Assembly: GCF_001458315.1 (NCBI RefSeq)
Contig: NZ_CYRX01000025.1
Span: 299,315 to 363,314 of the forward strand
Reading direction: 5' to 3'
DNA: 64,000 bases
From: Thalassobacter stenotrophicus
GTDB taxonomy: Bacteria > Pseudomonadota > Alphaproteobacteria > Rhodobacterales > Rhodobacteraceae
In this document: positions 1 through 9,568 of the stretch, piece by piece
Position numbering within the stretch: position 1 is the first letter of the stretch
How the letters are laid out: every line of letters starts with the position of its first letter
Made by a program: the position numbers and the translations under genes
The notes under the pieces: generated by a model
Told to the model about the DNA's origin: nothing
Seen by the model: the letters and a program-made list of their open reading frames with translations, nothing else
Database searches by the model: none

Positions 1-2633
1 AACGAAATGCCTTCAACAGGGCAGCGGATGGACTGACCCTTGGATGTCGCGAGCATGATCTGATCTTCGATCTCAACCGGGAAGGAGGCAACGACCGCCC
101 CACCGCGCATGCCTTTGTCGATGGCTTGCACGCCCATGCCGCCACGCCCGCGGACGGGATAATCGTGCGAGGACGACAGTTTGCCCGTGCCCTGCGCCGT
201 AATCGTCAGGATCAAATCCTCAGCGGCGGACATCTGGGCATAGCGTTCTGGATCGATCGTGGCATTGGCGCTGACGTCTTCGTCGTCGGTGCCAACCTCG
301 GCGTCGTCCGCAAGGCCCGCAACCGCGCGGCGCATCTTGAGGTAGGCGGAACGTTCGTCTGGCGTGGCCTCAAAGTGGCGGATCACGGCCATGGACACGA
401 CGGTGTCATCGCCCGTCAGGCGAACGCCGCGCACCCCGGTTGATTTGCGCGATTGGAAGACCCGCACATCCGTTGAGCGGAACCGGATCGCGCGACCCGA
501 CGAGGTCATCAGCATGACGTCGTCATCCTCGGTGCAGATGCGCGCGTTCACCATGGTGACGCCCTCGGGCAGTTCCATCGCGATCTTGCCGTTGCGCATG
601 ACTTTGGCAAAATCGGACAGGCTGTTGCGGCGCACATCCCCGGCAGAGGTCGCGAAGACGATTTGCAGGTCCGACCAGTCCTCTTCGGGGCGGTCCACGG
701 GCATCACGGCGGCGATTGAGACGCCCGCGCCAATCGGCAGGATGTTGACCAGCGCCTTACCTTTGGAGGTGCGGCCGCCTTGGGGCAGGAGCCATGTTTT
801 CAACTTATAGACCATGCCGTCCGTTGTGAAAAACAGAAGCGGTGTGTGTGTGTTGGCGACGAACAACGTGGTGACCACGTCTTCTTCCTTGGTGGCCATG
901 CCAGCCGTACCCTTGCCGCCGCGCTTTTGCGCGCGGAAATCCGCAAGCGGCGTGCGTTTGATGTAGCCGGCCGAGGTGATGGTCACGACCATATCCTCAC
1001 GCTCAATCAAATCCTCATCGTCCATGTCGCCGGACCAATCGACGATCTCGGTGCGACGGTCGACGGCAAAGGCTTCGCGCACTTCGCGCAACTCGTCCGA
1101 GATGATCGACAGGATCCGCGTGCGGGAGCTGAGGATATCGAGGTAGTCTTTGATGGCCGCCGCGAGGCTTTCCAGCTCATCCGTGACTTCCTTAACGCCA
1201 ATTTGTGTGAGGCGTTGCAGGCGCAGTTCAAGGATCGCACGGGCCTGCGTTTCGGACAGGTTGTAGGTGCCGTCCTCATTCATCTTGTGGGTCGGGTCGT
1301 CGATCAGCGTGATGTAGGCGGCGATTTCGCCTGCGGGCCAGCGGCGTTCCATCAGGGCGGCGCGCGCCTCAGCTGCATCGGCTGAGCGGCGGATCGTGGC
1401 GACCACTTCGTCGACGTTCGACACGGCCACGGCGAGACCGCACAAAATGTGCGACCGCTCGCGCGCCTTGCGCAGATCATAGGCCGTACGACGCGCGACC
1501 ACGTCTTCGCGGAAATCGATGAACGACGTCAGGAACCGGCGCAGGGTCAGCTGCTCAGGGCGGCCACCGTTAAGGGCCAACATGTTGCACCCAAACGAGG
1601 TTTGCATGGGCGTGAACCGGAACAACTGGTTCAGAACGACCTCTGCTGTGGCATCACGCTTAAGCTCAACCACGACGCGCACACCAATCCGGTCGCTTTC
1701 GTCCTGCACGTGGGCGATGCCCTCGATGCGTTTTTCCTTGGCCATTTCGGCGATCTTTTCGATCATCGTGGCCTTGTTCACCTGATAGGGGATCTCATCG
1801 ATGATGATGGCGTAGCGGTCCTTGCGGATCTCTTCGACGCGAGTTTTCGCCCGGATCACAACCGAGCCGCGCCCTTCAAGGTAGGCTTTGCGCGCGCCGG
1901 ACCGACCCAGCATAATCCCGCCCGTGGGGAAGTCGGGGCCGGGGATGTAGTCCATCAATTCCATGGAATCGAGATCGGGCTTTTCGATCAGAGCGAGGGT
2001 CGCATCAATCACTTCGCCAAGGTTGTGCGGCGGAATGTTTGTGGCCATACCAACGGCGATACCACCCGCGCCATTGACCAGCATGTTGGGGAACCGCGCA
2101 GGCAGAACCGTAGGCTCGCGGTCTTTGCCGTCGTAGTTGTCCTGAAAATCGACCGTATCCTTGTCGATATCCGCCAAAAGCGAAGCGGCGGGTTTGTCCA
2201 TCCGCACCTCGGTATAGCGCATGGCCGCAGGGTTATCCCCGTCCATGGAACCAAAGTTGCCCTGACCATCGAGCAAGGGCAGTGACATGGAGAAATCCTG
2301 CGCCATCCGCACAAGCGCGTCGTAAATCGCGCTGTCGCCGTGGGGGTGGTATTTCCCCATCACGTCCCCAACCGGCCGCGCCGATTTGCGGTAGGATTTT
2401 TCATGCGTGTTGTTGGTTTCGTGCATCGCATAAAGGATGCGACGGTGAACAGGCTTGAGGCCGTCGCGCAGGTCCGGAATGGCCCGCGAAATGATCACCG
2501 ACATGGCATACTCGATGAACGAGTTCTTCATTTCATCGGTGATATTGATCTGTGGTCCGGCATGGGTGCTGATTGGCCCGCCGCCCTCTGAATTTTCATC
2601 ATTGTTTTCAGGGGTTTGTGGGGTATCGGTCAC
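1..2633 (-). CDS. gyrA: DNA gyrase subunit A (3' end outside window)
   Basis: GyrA is the breakage-reunion subunit of DNA gyrase, which introduces negative supercoils in the cytoplasm. The reverse strand reads continuously for about 877 residues from a GTG at 2633, with GGAGG four bases upstream; a few dozen C-terminal residues lie before base 1. Seen directly: the quinolone-pocket segment [17 protein letters not shown], with Ser and Asp at the two usual resistance positions, the active-site region ending [10 protein letters not shown], and the beta-pinwheel GyrA box as QKRGGKG. The sequence after the pocket ([18 protein letters not shown]) is of GyrA rather than ParC type. The N-terminal tail is rich in Asn, Glu and Gly before the conserved core. 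No ATG starts the frame, so GTG is the supported start. Confidence 0.96.
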   Translation of the reverse strand, partial: MTDTPQTPENNDENSEGGGPISTHAGPQINITDEMKNSFIEYAMSVIISRAIPDLRDGLKPVHRRILYAMHETNNTHEKSYRKSARPVGDVMGKYHPHGDSAIYDALVRMAQDFSMSLPLLDGQGNFGSMDGDNPAAMRYTEVRMDKPAASLLADIDKDTVDFQDNYDGKDREPTVLPARFPNMLVNGAGGIAVGMATNIPPHNLGEVIDATLALIEKPDLDSMELMDYIPGPDFPTGGIMLGRSGARKAYLEGRGSVVIRAKTRVEEIRKDRYAIIIDEIPYQVNKATMIEKIAEMAKEKRIEGIAHVQDESDRIGVRVVVELKRDATAEVVLNQLFRFTPMQTSFGCNMLALNGGRPEQLTLRRFLTSFIDFREDVVARRTAYDLRKARERSHILCGLAVAVSNVDEVVATIRRSADAAEARAALMERRWPAGEIAAYITLIDDPTHKMNEDGTYNLSETQARAILELRLQRLTQIGVKEVTDELESLAAAIKDYLDILSSRTRILSIISDELREVREAFAVDRRTEIVDWSGDMDDEDLIEREDMVVTITSAGYIKRTPLADFRAQKRGGKGTAGMATKEEDVVTTLFVANTHTPLLFFTTDGMVYKLKTWLLPQGGRTSKGKALVNILPIGAGVSIAAVMPVDRPEEDWSDLQIVFATSAGDVRRNSLSDFAKVMRNGKIAMELPEGVTMVNARICTEDDDVMLMTSSGRAIRFRSTDVRVFQSRKSTGVRGVRLTGDDTVVSMAVIRHFEATPDERSAYLKMRRAVAGLADDAEVGTDDEDVSANATIDPERYAQMSAAEDLILTITAQGTGKLSSSHDYPVRGRGGMGVQAIDKGMRGGAVVASFPVEIEDQIMLATSKGQSIRCPVEGIS

Positions 2634-2825
2634 GCGGCCTCCGTGGACCTGTCGGTCCCGCTAGATTTGGTTCCCCGCACTATAGCAGCCCCTTTATATG
2701 GGGTGCAATGCCCAAGAACACCGCCCTTGGCACCGGTCTGAGCGGAGTGCTAACACTTTGTGTTTATTGACTATTCACCAATTTGTGGCAGGCTGGTGGG
2801 ATAAGGCAACACATTGGAGTGTCTG

Positions 2826-3086
2826 ATGGAAACTGAATTGATGCTGAAGGGGTATGGATTAACCACCGCGCAGATGTATTATCACATGCCGGATTATGCC
2901 CATGTTCTCAATACCTTCACCTGGCAGGAATATGATATTGGGCCGGATTATCCCAAGCTATTTAAGTTCATTGAATTTTGGCAGCGAGAGATTGAAGGCC
3001 CGCTTCATTCTGTCGAATTCACCCACCGGAAAATGATCGCACCGGGGGAATGGCGCAACGTAACGGGCGAATTTACGCTTCATTAA
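2826..3086 (+). CDS. Usg family protein
   Basis: Small protein of 86 residues belonging to the alphaproteobacterial Usg family (PF06233), whose biochemical role is not established. The family pattern is visible: LMLKGYGLTTAQMYYHMPDY, then FTWQEYD, then LFKFIEFWQREIEGPLHSV, ending GEFTLH. The ATG at 2826 is preceded by GGAG at a six-base distance, so it is preferred over the in-frame TTG twelve bases earlier. The gene is monocistronic, divergent from gyrA, and its last 14 bases overlap the 3' end of the convergent nucleotidyltransferase gene. No signal peptide or membrane segment is present. Confidence 0.85.
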   Translation: METELMLKGYGLTTAQMYYHMPDYAHVLNTFTWQEYDIGPDYPKLFKFIEFWQREIEGPLHSVEFTHRKMIAPGEWRNVTGEFTLH

Positions 3087-3657
3087 CGCGGGCGCGCCAG
3101 GTCGCCCAATCCTCAGGCGTATCAAGGTCGGTGATCGCGTGCTCGTCGGGGAGGGCGATGCGTCGGGCGCCGTTGGCCTGCACGATAGGTTTTGCGCCCG
3201 CGTCACCCGTCAATCGCGCAATGTCTGCGTAGTATTTCGCGGGAAAGATCACGGGTTGGCCGGGGCGGCCATCGGCGGTGGTGGCTTGGATGATATCCTG
3301 CGGGTGGGCGCGATGTGCGGCCAACAAGGTCTCCATGTCTTGGGTCGTGATGTCGGGCATATCTGCCAGAACAACCATGGCCGCAGGGGCCGTACAGCCC
3401 GCAATCCCGGCCCGAAGGGAGGCCGACATGGCCCGCTCTGGCGTTGTGATAATCCGCGCGGGGCTATCGGTGATCCAAGCGCGCCGCTTTGCGTCCCGCG
3501 CATGCAGGACCACGGTGACGTTCCCACTGGCCGCACAACACCGCCGTAGCTGCCGCAGGATTAGGGGTGTTCCGTCAATGAATTCAAGAAGTTTGTCGGC
3601 GGGCTTCATCCGGTTTGAAGCGCCCGCCGCCAAGAGGATAATGGCCACGTCTGTCAT
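3073..3657 (-). CDS. MocA-like nucleotidyltransferase (molybdenum cofactor type)
   Basis: A 194-residue protein of the NTP-transferase fold related to MocA/MobA, enzymes that transfer CMP or GMP to molybdopterin. The N-terminal nucleotide-binding signature is seen as LLAAGASNRM followed by DKLL, and the metal-binding LADMPD segment lies near residue 100. C-terminal PGQPVIFP and DLDTPEDW are family features. The start ATG (3657) overlaps the stop of the upstream transporter gene as ATGA, so the two are probably translationally coupled. The true substrate is uncertain: no xanthine dehydrogenase or other molybdoenzyme gene is nearby, so MocA, MobA or an unrelated nucleotidyl acceptor are all possible. 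Confidence 0.8.
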   Translation of the reverse strand: MTDVAIILLAAGASNRMKPADKLLEFIDGTPLILRQLRRCCAASGNVTVVLHARDAKRRAWITDSPARIITTPERAMSASLRAGIAGCTAPAAMVVLADMPDITTQDMETLLAAHRAHPQDIIQATTADGRPGQPVIFPAKYYADIARLTGDAGAKPIVQANGARRIALPDEHAITDLDTPEDWATWRARVNEA

Positions 3658-4580
3658 GTTGTCACCCGTGTGCGTAGGTCGCGCAATGTGGCCCACTGGC
3701 TGATCGCGAGCCCTGTTAGGATAAGCATAAGGGCCGCGAAAAACCGCCCCGGTAGCGCCTCGGATAGGATCAGCGCGCCGAGGATCATAGACCAAACGGG
3801 CACCTGATAGTTGACCAGCGTCATAAAGCTGGGCCCTGCTGTGCGGATCACCGCGACCCGTAAAAGAGCGGCAAACGCGGTGGGCAGTAGGCCAAGAAGG
3901 ATGATCGCCAGCGTTGGGATTGTGGCCGTTGGGGTGGGCACACCCTCGGTCAGCAGCATCAGCGGGATCAGGACAACCGCCCCCAGCACGAGACCCACCG
4001 CAGACAACACGATGGCATCAATTGCAGGGGTCAAGCGTGTCGCGATGGATGAGATCGCATAGCACATCGCGGCCGCAAGGCACGCAAGCCGTCCCAAGGC
4101 CACCAAATCTCCGCTGCCAGCGGCAAAGATGCCGGGTCCAAGCAACACCAATGCCCCTGCAAACCCCATCAAGAAACCAACCGTTTTGCGCAGGCTCAGC
4201 TCATCGCCCGGCACCATGAAGTGGGCAAACGGCAGAACGAACAAAGGCACCGCCGCCATCGAAAGCCCAGCAAAAGCTGAAGGCACATGTTGCTGTCCCC
4301 ACGCGAGCAACACAAACGGGATCGCCGTAGAAAACAAAGCGCCGACAACCACATAGACGAACAACCGCCATGACCAACGCGGCCAAGGCCGCCGCAATGC
4401 CACGCACAGCGCCAGCAGGGTCAACGCGCCCAATGTGGTGCGCGCACAGGCGACTGTGATCGGGCCGTATCCGCGCAAGGCGACTGAAATCACCATGAAT
4501 GTGCCGCCCCAAATCAGGCCAAGGACCGCGATAGAGAGCCAGTTTGTCGGGGTGGGTGCAGAGACGGGAGTGCTATTCAT
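3654..4580 (-). CDS. DMT superfamily (EamA) transporter
   Basis: A 308-residue inner-membrane protein with about ten hydrophobic segments arranged as two EamA repeats, the usual size for drug/metabolite exporters of the RhaT/YdcZ type. The first segment carries the typical LGLIWGGTFMVI start, and the second repeat begins near residue 160. Members export amino acids, nucleosides or other metabolites; nothing here identifies the substrate. It is the first gene of a two-gene unit with the MocA-like gene, overlapping it by four bases. The ATG at 4580 starts a hydrophilic lead of about a dozen residues before the first helix. Confidence 0.88.
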   Translation of the reverse strand: MNSTPVSAPTPTNWLSIAVLGLIWGGTFMVISVALRGYGPITVACARTTLGALTLLALCVALRRPWPRWSWRLFVYVVVGALFSTAIPFVLLAWGQQHVPSAFAGLSMAAVPLFVLPFAHFMVPGDELSLRKTVGFLMGFAGALVLLGPGIFAAGSGDLVALGRLACLAAAMCYAISSIATRLTPAIDAIVLSAVGLVLGAVVLIPLMLLTEGVPTPTATIPTLAIILLGLLPTAFAALLRVAVIRTAGPSFMTLVNYQVPVWSMILGALILSEALPGRFFAALMLILTGLAISQWATLRDLRTRVTT

Positions 4581-4756
4581 AAATGCGATGTACCCTGCGC
4601 GCGACGCCTGCGCCAGTGCCGCATTTTCGGGCTCAGACTTGCCTCACGCTAACGTAAGGTCAATTGTTTGGCGGCACGCCGCGCTTTCGGGTTATTATCT
4701 TGGGCAGGGCCCCGCAGAAGCGCCCACCTTTATTCATATTTTTGGGAGGATCCCTC

Positions 4757-5350
4757 ATGACTTTATTCAACATCACGGCGTCAGCCATGGCGCTGGCCCT
4801 CATGGCCCCCATGGCTGTGGCAGAGACATGGACCCTGAACGGCGACATGTCGAACATCGCGTTTGGCTCGGTCAAGAACGAGTACAATGGCGAGGTGCAC
4901 CACTTTAGCACCCTGTCGGGCAGCGTCGATGCGCAGGGGCAGGTGGTGGTGTCCGTGCCGCTCGCCTCGGTCGAGACAATGATCGACATCCGCAACGAAC
5001 GCATGCGCGAGTTGGTGTTCAAAAATAGCCCCACGGCGACTGTTTCGGCCACCGTTGATATGGTGGCTCTGGACAAGCTGGGCGTGGGCGAGAGCATGGT
5101 CGCTGAGACCGAGGGCACCCTGTCTCTCTTGGGGCAGGAGGTTGCGCTGTATAGTGACCTCTTCGTGATCCGCGTGGGTGAGGACAAAGTGATGGTGACG
5201 ACCGATGGGATGCTGATGCTCGCCACCGATGAGTTGGGCGTCGACGCGGCGATCGATCAGCTTCAGGACATCGCGGTCCTAGACAGCATTACGCGTGTGT
5301 CACCTGTCACCGTGCGGCTGGTTTTCGATTCTGACACGCCCGATAGCTAA
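4757..5350 (+). CDS. YceI family periplasmic protein
   Basis: A 197-residue secreted protein with a clear Sec signal peptide (hydrophobic core ITASAMALALMAP, cleavage near AVAE) followed by a YceI-type lipocalin-like domain. Family features are the opening ETWTLNGDMSNIAFGSVKN and the block in which a perturbing shell is oxidised or defined by MIDIRNERMRE. YceI proteins bind polyisoprenoid or other apolar ligands in the periplasm; the ligand here is unknown. The strong ribosome site GGGAGGA sits six bases before ATG 4757, which fixes the start; the frame is open further upstream but lacks a ribosome site. The gene stands alone. Confidence 0.87.
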   Translation: MTLFNITASAMALALMAPMAVAETWTLNGDMSNIAFGSVKNEYNGEVHHFSTLSGSVDAQGQVVVSVPLASVETMIDIRNERMRELVFKNSPTATVSATVDMVALDKLGVGESMVAETEGTLSLLGQEVALYSDLFVIRVGEDKVMVTTDGMLMLATDELGVDAAIDQLQDIAVLDSITRVSPVTVRLVFDSDTPDS

Positions 5351-5389
5351 GCATATAGGCGGCGTATTTTGCCCGCCACGTGCACAATC

Positions 5390-5419
5390 CCGCTGGGATC
5401 ATGGCTTTGATCCCAGCGG
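5390..5419. repeat. perfect 12-bp inverted repeat (hairpin)
   Basis: Twelve bases (CCGCTGGGATCA) are repeated exactly in inverted order around a six-base loop, 40 bases after the YceI stop codon. No T-run follows on either strand, so it is not a standard intrinsic terminator. It could end the YceI transcript together with Rho or stabilise its 3' end. Confidence 0.6.
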
Positions 5420-5550
5420 CTGACCAAACCTCCACAGTTTTGCCGCAAAGGGTCTTGAAACTTATTGTTTTCAAAGAATTATCTTTGTTGTGCCACATTT
5501 GCTCTCTACTCGTTCAAACCAATTAACCACGTTTGAAGAAAGAGAATTCA

Positions 5551-6138
5551 ATGATCGTGATAAAGCCAATTTTGGCATCCGCATGTCTCGCGGCGTTCAT
5601 GGCTTTGGCCAGCTCAGCGTCCGCTGCAACCGTCGTGTCCGGCACCGTGTGTGAGGGCGGCGTCGCGCCCGCGATTTCCGCCTCTGCGTGCGATATGACG
5701 CTGGGCGATTTTGGGAACACGCCGTCTAGGTTTATCCTAACGCCGGGCGGGGCTTTTGGCCTTTATGGCGGTGTGGCGAATGGCAGTCGCGCGGACCAGT
5801 ACCTTGATACTTGGATGATCGATTTCGGTGCGGACCGCTATAATCTGTCGTTCAACTGGGCGCCCAAACGCAACAGTAATTTTGACGGGTTCTTGTTTGT
5901 AAACAATGCGTCTTACGCGTTTGATACGGCGATTAATCCCACGGGTGCGAGCATTTCGCTCGGCGCGCTTAGCGGTTCGGTCGCGTTCATTGTGAACCCG
6001 ATCTTGGGCTCATTCGTGCCGCAGGAGCGCGGCACATGGGATCTGCAGGTATCACCGGTGTCATTGCCCGCAAGCTTGCCGCTTCTTGCGCTGGGTCTGG
6101 GTGGTTTGGCCTTTGCGCGCAGGCGGACTGCGGCTTAG
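5551..6138 (+). CDS. VPLPA-CTERM sorting domain protein
   Basis: A 195-residue secreted protein: Sec signal peptide (ILASACLAAFMALASSASA), a beta-rich middle of about 145 residues without recognisable catalytic motif, and a C-terminal sorting signal made of VSLPASLPLLALGLGGLAFA followed by RRR. That tripartite end (short Pro-containing motif, one transmembrane helix, arginines) is the VPLPA-CTERM type found in Rhodobacteraceae, thought to be processed by an exosortase-like enzyme linked to exopolysaccharide production. Two cysteine pairs near the mature N-terminus (CEGG, SACD) may form a disulfide. The ATG at 5551 follows AAGAAAGAGA; an in-frame TTG 18 bases earlier is less likely. Ligand and role unknown. 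Confidence 0.8.
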   Translation: MIVIKPILASACLAAFMALASSASAATVVSGTVCEGGVAPAISASACDMTLGDFGNTPSRFILTPGGAFGLYGGVANGSRADQYLDTWMIDFGADRYNLSFNWAPKRNSNFDGFLFVNNASYAFDTAINPTGASISLGALSGSVAFIVNPILGSFVPQERGTWDLQVSPVSLPASLPLLALGLGGLAFARRRTAA

Positions 6139-6159
6139 TCCCAAAGCCTGTCCATCAAA

Positions 6160-6188
6160 CAAAAAGGGCGCCCCAATCGGGACGCCCT
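6160..6188 (-). terminator. intrinsic terminator of ilvC
   Basis: Read on the reverse strand, AGGGCGTCCC and GGGGCGCCCT pair around a four-base loop with one mismatch and are followed by TTTTTGTTT. It begins 22 bases after the ilvC stop codon. Confidence 0.85.
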
Positions 6189-6210
6189 CTCGCATGTCTC
6201 AAGCGCGGTC

Positions 6211-7314
<1,104 letters not shown>

Positions 7315-7367
7315 TTACGCATTATGCGCGACTTTTATTCATCCATATTATACTATATGCAGGTTTC

Positions 7368-7823
7368 ATGCTTGATGATGCCGACCGTCGCCTCTTGCGC
7401 TATTTGCAATCCGATCCCGAAGCACCGGTATCGGACATTGCGGATCGCGCGGGCCTGCAACCCACCACCGCCGCCCGTCGCTTGGACCGGTTGCGCGCCC
7501 AAGGCGTGCTGCGGGGCAGTCACGCGGTGATCGATTGGGCCGCCCTTGGCTACGCAGTTGAGGTGTCTCTCCGCTTTACCCTCGAAAAAACCCAAGCCCG
7601 CGCATTTGACGAATTTCAGGCCGCGGCTCGCAACATCCCCGAAGTGATCGCGATCCAGACATTCCTGGGCCGCGTCGACGTGCGCCTGTCCGTGATCGCA
7701 CGCGACATGGCGGATTACCAACGGCTTTACCGTGATAGCATTCTCACGCTGCCGCATATCGCAGACATTGAGGCGCTGATGCATGTGGCGACCCTCAAAA
7801 CCTCGGAAACCTTGCCGATATGA
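7368..7823 (+). CDS. Lrp/AsnC family transcriptional regulator
   Basis: A 151-residue feast/famine regulator: N-terminal winged helix-turn-helix (residues about 1-60, with LDDADRRLLRYLQSDP and the recognition stretch LQPTTAARRLDRLRAQGVL), then the RAM ligand-binding domain (about 70-145). Such proteins form dimers or octamers and sense amino acids. The ATG at 7368 begins the canonical domain; upstream in-frame codons add a non-conserved 30 residues. Its stop overlaps the start of a second Lrp-family gene by four bases (ATGA), so both are made from one transcript and may form mixed assemblies. It lies divergent to ilvC. Confidence 0.9.
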   Translation: MLDDADRRLLRYLQSDPEAPVSDIADRAGLQPTTAARRLDRLRAQGVLRGSHAVIDWAALGYAVEVSLRFTLEKTQARAFDEFQAAARNIPEVIAIQTFLGRVDVRLSVIARDMADYQRLYRDSILTLPHIADIEALMHVATLKTSETLPI

Positions 7824-8272
7824 GTTGGGACGAAACCGATATGGCGATTTTGCGCGTGGTCCAACAGGACGCGACGCTGGGGGCAGGCGCCGTTGGCCGC
7901 GCCGTTGGGCTAAGCCAACCTGCGGTTTGGCGGCGGTTGCAACGGTTGCGCGAAGCGGGGGTGATTGCCGGACGCCGCGTTGATCTGGACGTCGAAAAAC
8001 TGGGTTTCGGTGTGACAGTATTTTTGGGGGTTAAGCTGGCCACCAAGGGCCGGGTCAGCCTTGAGGATTTTGAGCGCGCTTGCATGTCCATCCCCGAGGT
8101 GCAGACGGTGCAGCACGTCCTTGGCCTATATGATTACCGCTTGCGCGTCGTGGCCCGCGACCTGAGCGATTTTGAACGGGTGCTGCGTCGGCGGATCATG
8201 ACATTGCCCGGTGTGGGCAACGTTGAGGCGAATGTGCTGCTGAGCGAAGAACGCCGCCCCGGCCCGATCTGA
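7820..8272 (+). CDS. Lrp/AsnC family transcriptional regulator (second of pair)
   Basis: A 150-residue Lrp/AsnC protein, N-terminal winged helix (WDETDMAILRVVQQDATLG, recognition stretch LSQPAVWRRLQRLREAGVI) and C-terminal RAM domain. It is diverged from its upstream neighbour but co-linear with it throughout, so the two probably arose by tandem duplication or were paired as heteromeric partners. Translation is coupled through the ATGA overlap. The following gene, 150 bases downstream on the same strand, is a class V aminotransferase that might be part of its regulon. Confidence 0.9.
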   Translation: MSWDETDMAILRVVQQDATLGAGAVGRAVGLSQPAVWRRLQRLREAGVIAGRRVDLDVEKLGFGVTVFLGVKLATKGRVSLEDFERACMSIPEVQTVQHVLGLYDYRLRVVARDLSDFERVLRRRIMTLPGVGNVEANVLLSEERRPGPI

Positions 8273-8422
8273 GCAAATCGCAAGCCGCCACAATCCGCAC
8301 GCCGTGTAGCGGATCGGAAACCATCGCAGCGCAATTCCCGCCAGAAACGCGAATGTATACCCAAATAGACTTTGCGCGACGCGACCTCCGCGCGTATCGC
8401 TGAAAAAAATGGAGGAACTTTC

Positions 8423-9562
8423 ATGGCTGCCTTGCTGGACACAGTGGACCCCGATGGTCTCGAAGAATTTTCGGTCGTGTTTACGGACCGTTCGCTCAAT
8501 TCAATGTCGACCGCGTTTCAGGGTGTCATGACTGACATCTCGGGGATGCTCAAAGACGTCTATAATGCTGACCACGTCGCGTTGATCCCCGGTGGCGGCA
8601 CCTTCGGGATGGAGGCCGTTGCCCGCCAACTTGGCACTGACGCCCATGCAATCGTCGTGCGTAACGGGTGGTTCTCATACCGCTGGAGCCAGATTTTTGA
8701 GACCGGGCATTTCACGAGATCCTGCACCGTGATCAAGGCGCGCCAACAGGGCAACACGGTCACAGCACCCTTCGCGCCCGCGCCGATTGAGGAAGTTGTG
8801 GCCAAGATCCACGAAGAAAAACCCCAAGTGGTTTTCGCCCCTCACGTTGAGACATCCGCCGGTGTGATCCTGCCCGATGACTACATTACGCAATTGGCGC
8901 AGGCGGCCCACGCCGTCGGCGGCTTGATGGTGCTCGATTGTATCGCCAGCGGCTGCGCATGGGTCGATATGAAGGCCACTGGCGTCGATGTCCTGATCTC
9001 TGCCCCGCAAAAAGGCTGGTCCGCGTCGCCATGTGCTGGGCTCGTGATGATGTCCGACCGGGCCCGCGAAGTTGTGATGGCCACCCAGTCCAACAGCTTT
9101 GCGATTGATCTCAAAAAGTGGCTCCAAATCATGGAGACATATGAGAACGGCGGCCACGCTTATCACGCAACGATGCCCACCGACGCCCTGCGGGTGTTCC
9201 GCGATACGATGATCGAAACCCGCGACTACGGCTTTGCAAAGCTTAAAGACCAGCAATGGGCTTTGGGCGATGGTGTGCGCGCTATTTTGGCGGCACGCGG
9301 GGTCAAATCCGTTGCGGCCGAGGGTTTTGGCGCGCCGGGCGTTGTTGTGAGCTACACCGACAACCCTGAGGTTCAATCGGGCCGGGCGTTCCTTGCGCAG
9401 GGCACGCAGATTGCGGCAGGCGTCCCGCTGGAATGTGATGAGCCTGAGGGCTTTGCGACCTTCCGCATCGGGCTGTTCGGTCTTGATAAACTATACGATG
9501 TCGAGGCGACCTTAACTCGGCTGACCCGCTCGTTGGATGCGGTCATTCCGGCCAACACCTAA
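8423..9562 (+). CDS. class V aminotransferase (alanine-glyoxylate type)
   Basis: A 379-residue PLP enzyme of fold type I, aminotransferase class V. The cofactor-binding aspartate is seen in LDCIASG near residue 175 and the Schiff-base lysine in SAPQKGWSASP near residue 200; an N-terminal IPGGGTFGMEA loop binds the PLP phosphate. Relatives include alanine-glyoxylate and serine-glyoxylate aminotransferases and other alanine-using enzymes, so the amino donor cannot be fixed. GGAGG sits seven bases before the ATG at 8423; an earlier in-frame codon at 8372 lacks such a site. Convergent with the UbiH-like gene, six bases apart. Confidence 0.85.
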   Translation: MAALLDTVDPDGLEEFSVVFTDRSLNSMSTAFQGVMTDISGMLKDVYNADHVALIPGGGTFGMEAVARQLGTDAHAIVVRNGWFSYRWSQIFETGHFTRSCTVIKARQQGNTVTAPFAPAPIEEVVAKIHEEKPQVVFAPHVETSAGVILPDDYITQLAQAAHAVGGLMVLDCIASGCAWVDMKATGVDVLISAPQKGWSASPCAGLVMMSDRAREVVMATQSNSFAIDLKKWLQIMETYENGGHAYHATMPTDALRVFRDTMIETRDYGFAKLKDQQWALGDGVRAILAARGVKSVAAEGFGAPGVVVSYTDNPEVQSGRAFLAQGTQIAAGVPLECDEPEGFATFRIGLFGLDKLYDVEATLTRLTRSLDAVIPANT

Positions 9563-9568
9563 GGGCAT

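Noticed and set aside
780..1385. Long forward frame (201 residues) opposite gyrA
   Set aside because: It lies wholly within the reverse gyrA coding sequence and has no domain or ribosome site; a typical high-GC shadow.
1..2633. parC instead of gyrA
   Set aside because: The [18 protein letters not shown] segment and the QKRGGKG GyrA box fit gyrase rather than topoisomerase IV.
5307..5498. Reverse frame of 63 residues in the YceI to VPLPA gap
   Set aside because: It covers the perfect hairpin, has no ribosome site and overlaps the YceI 3' end.
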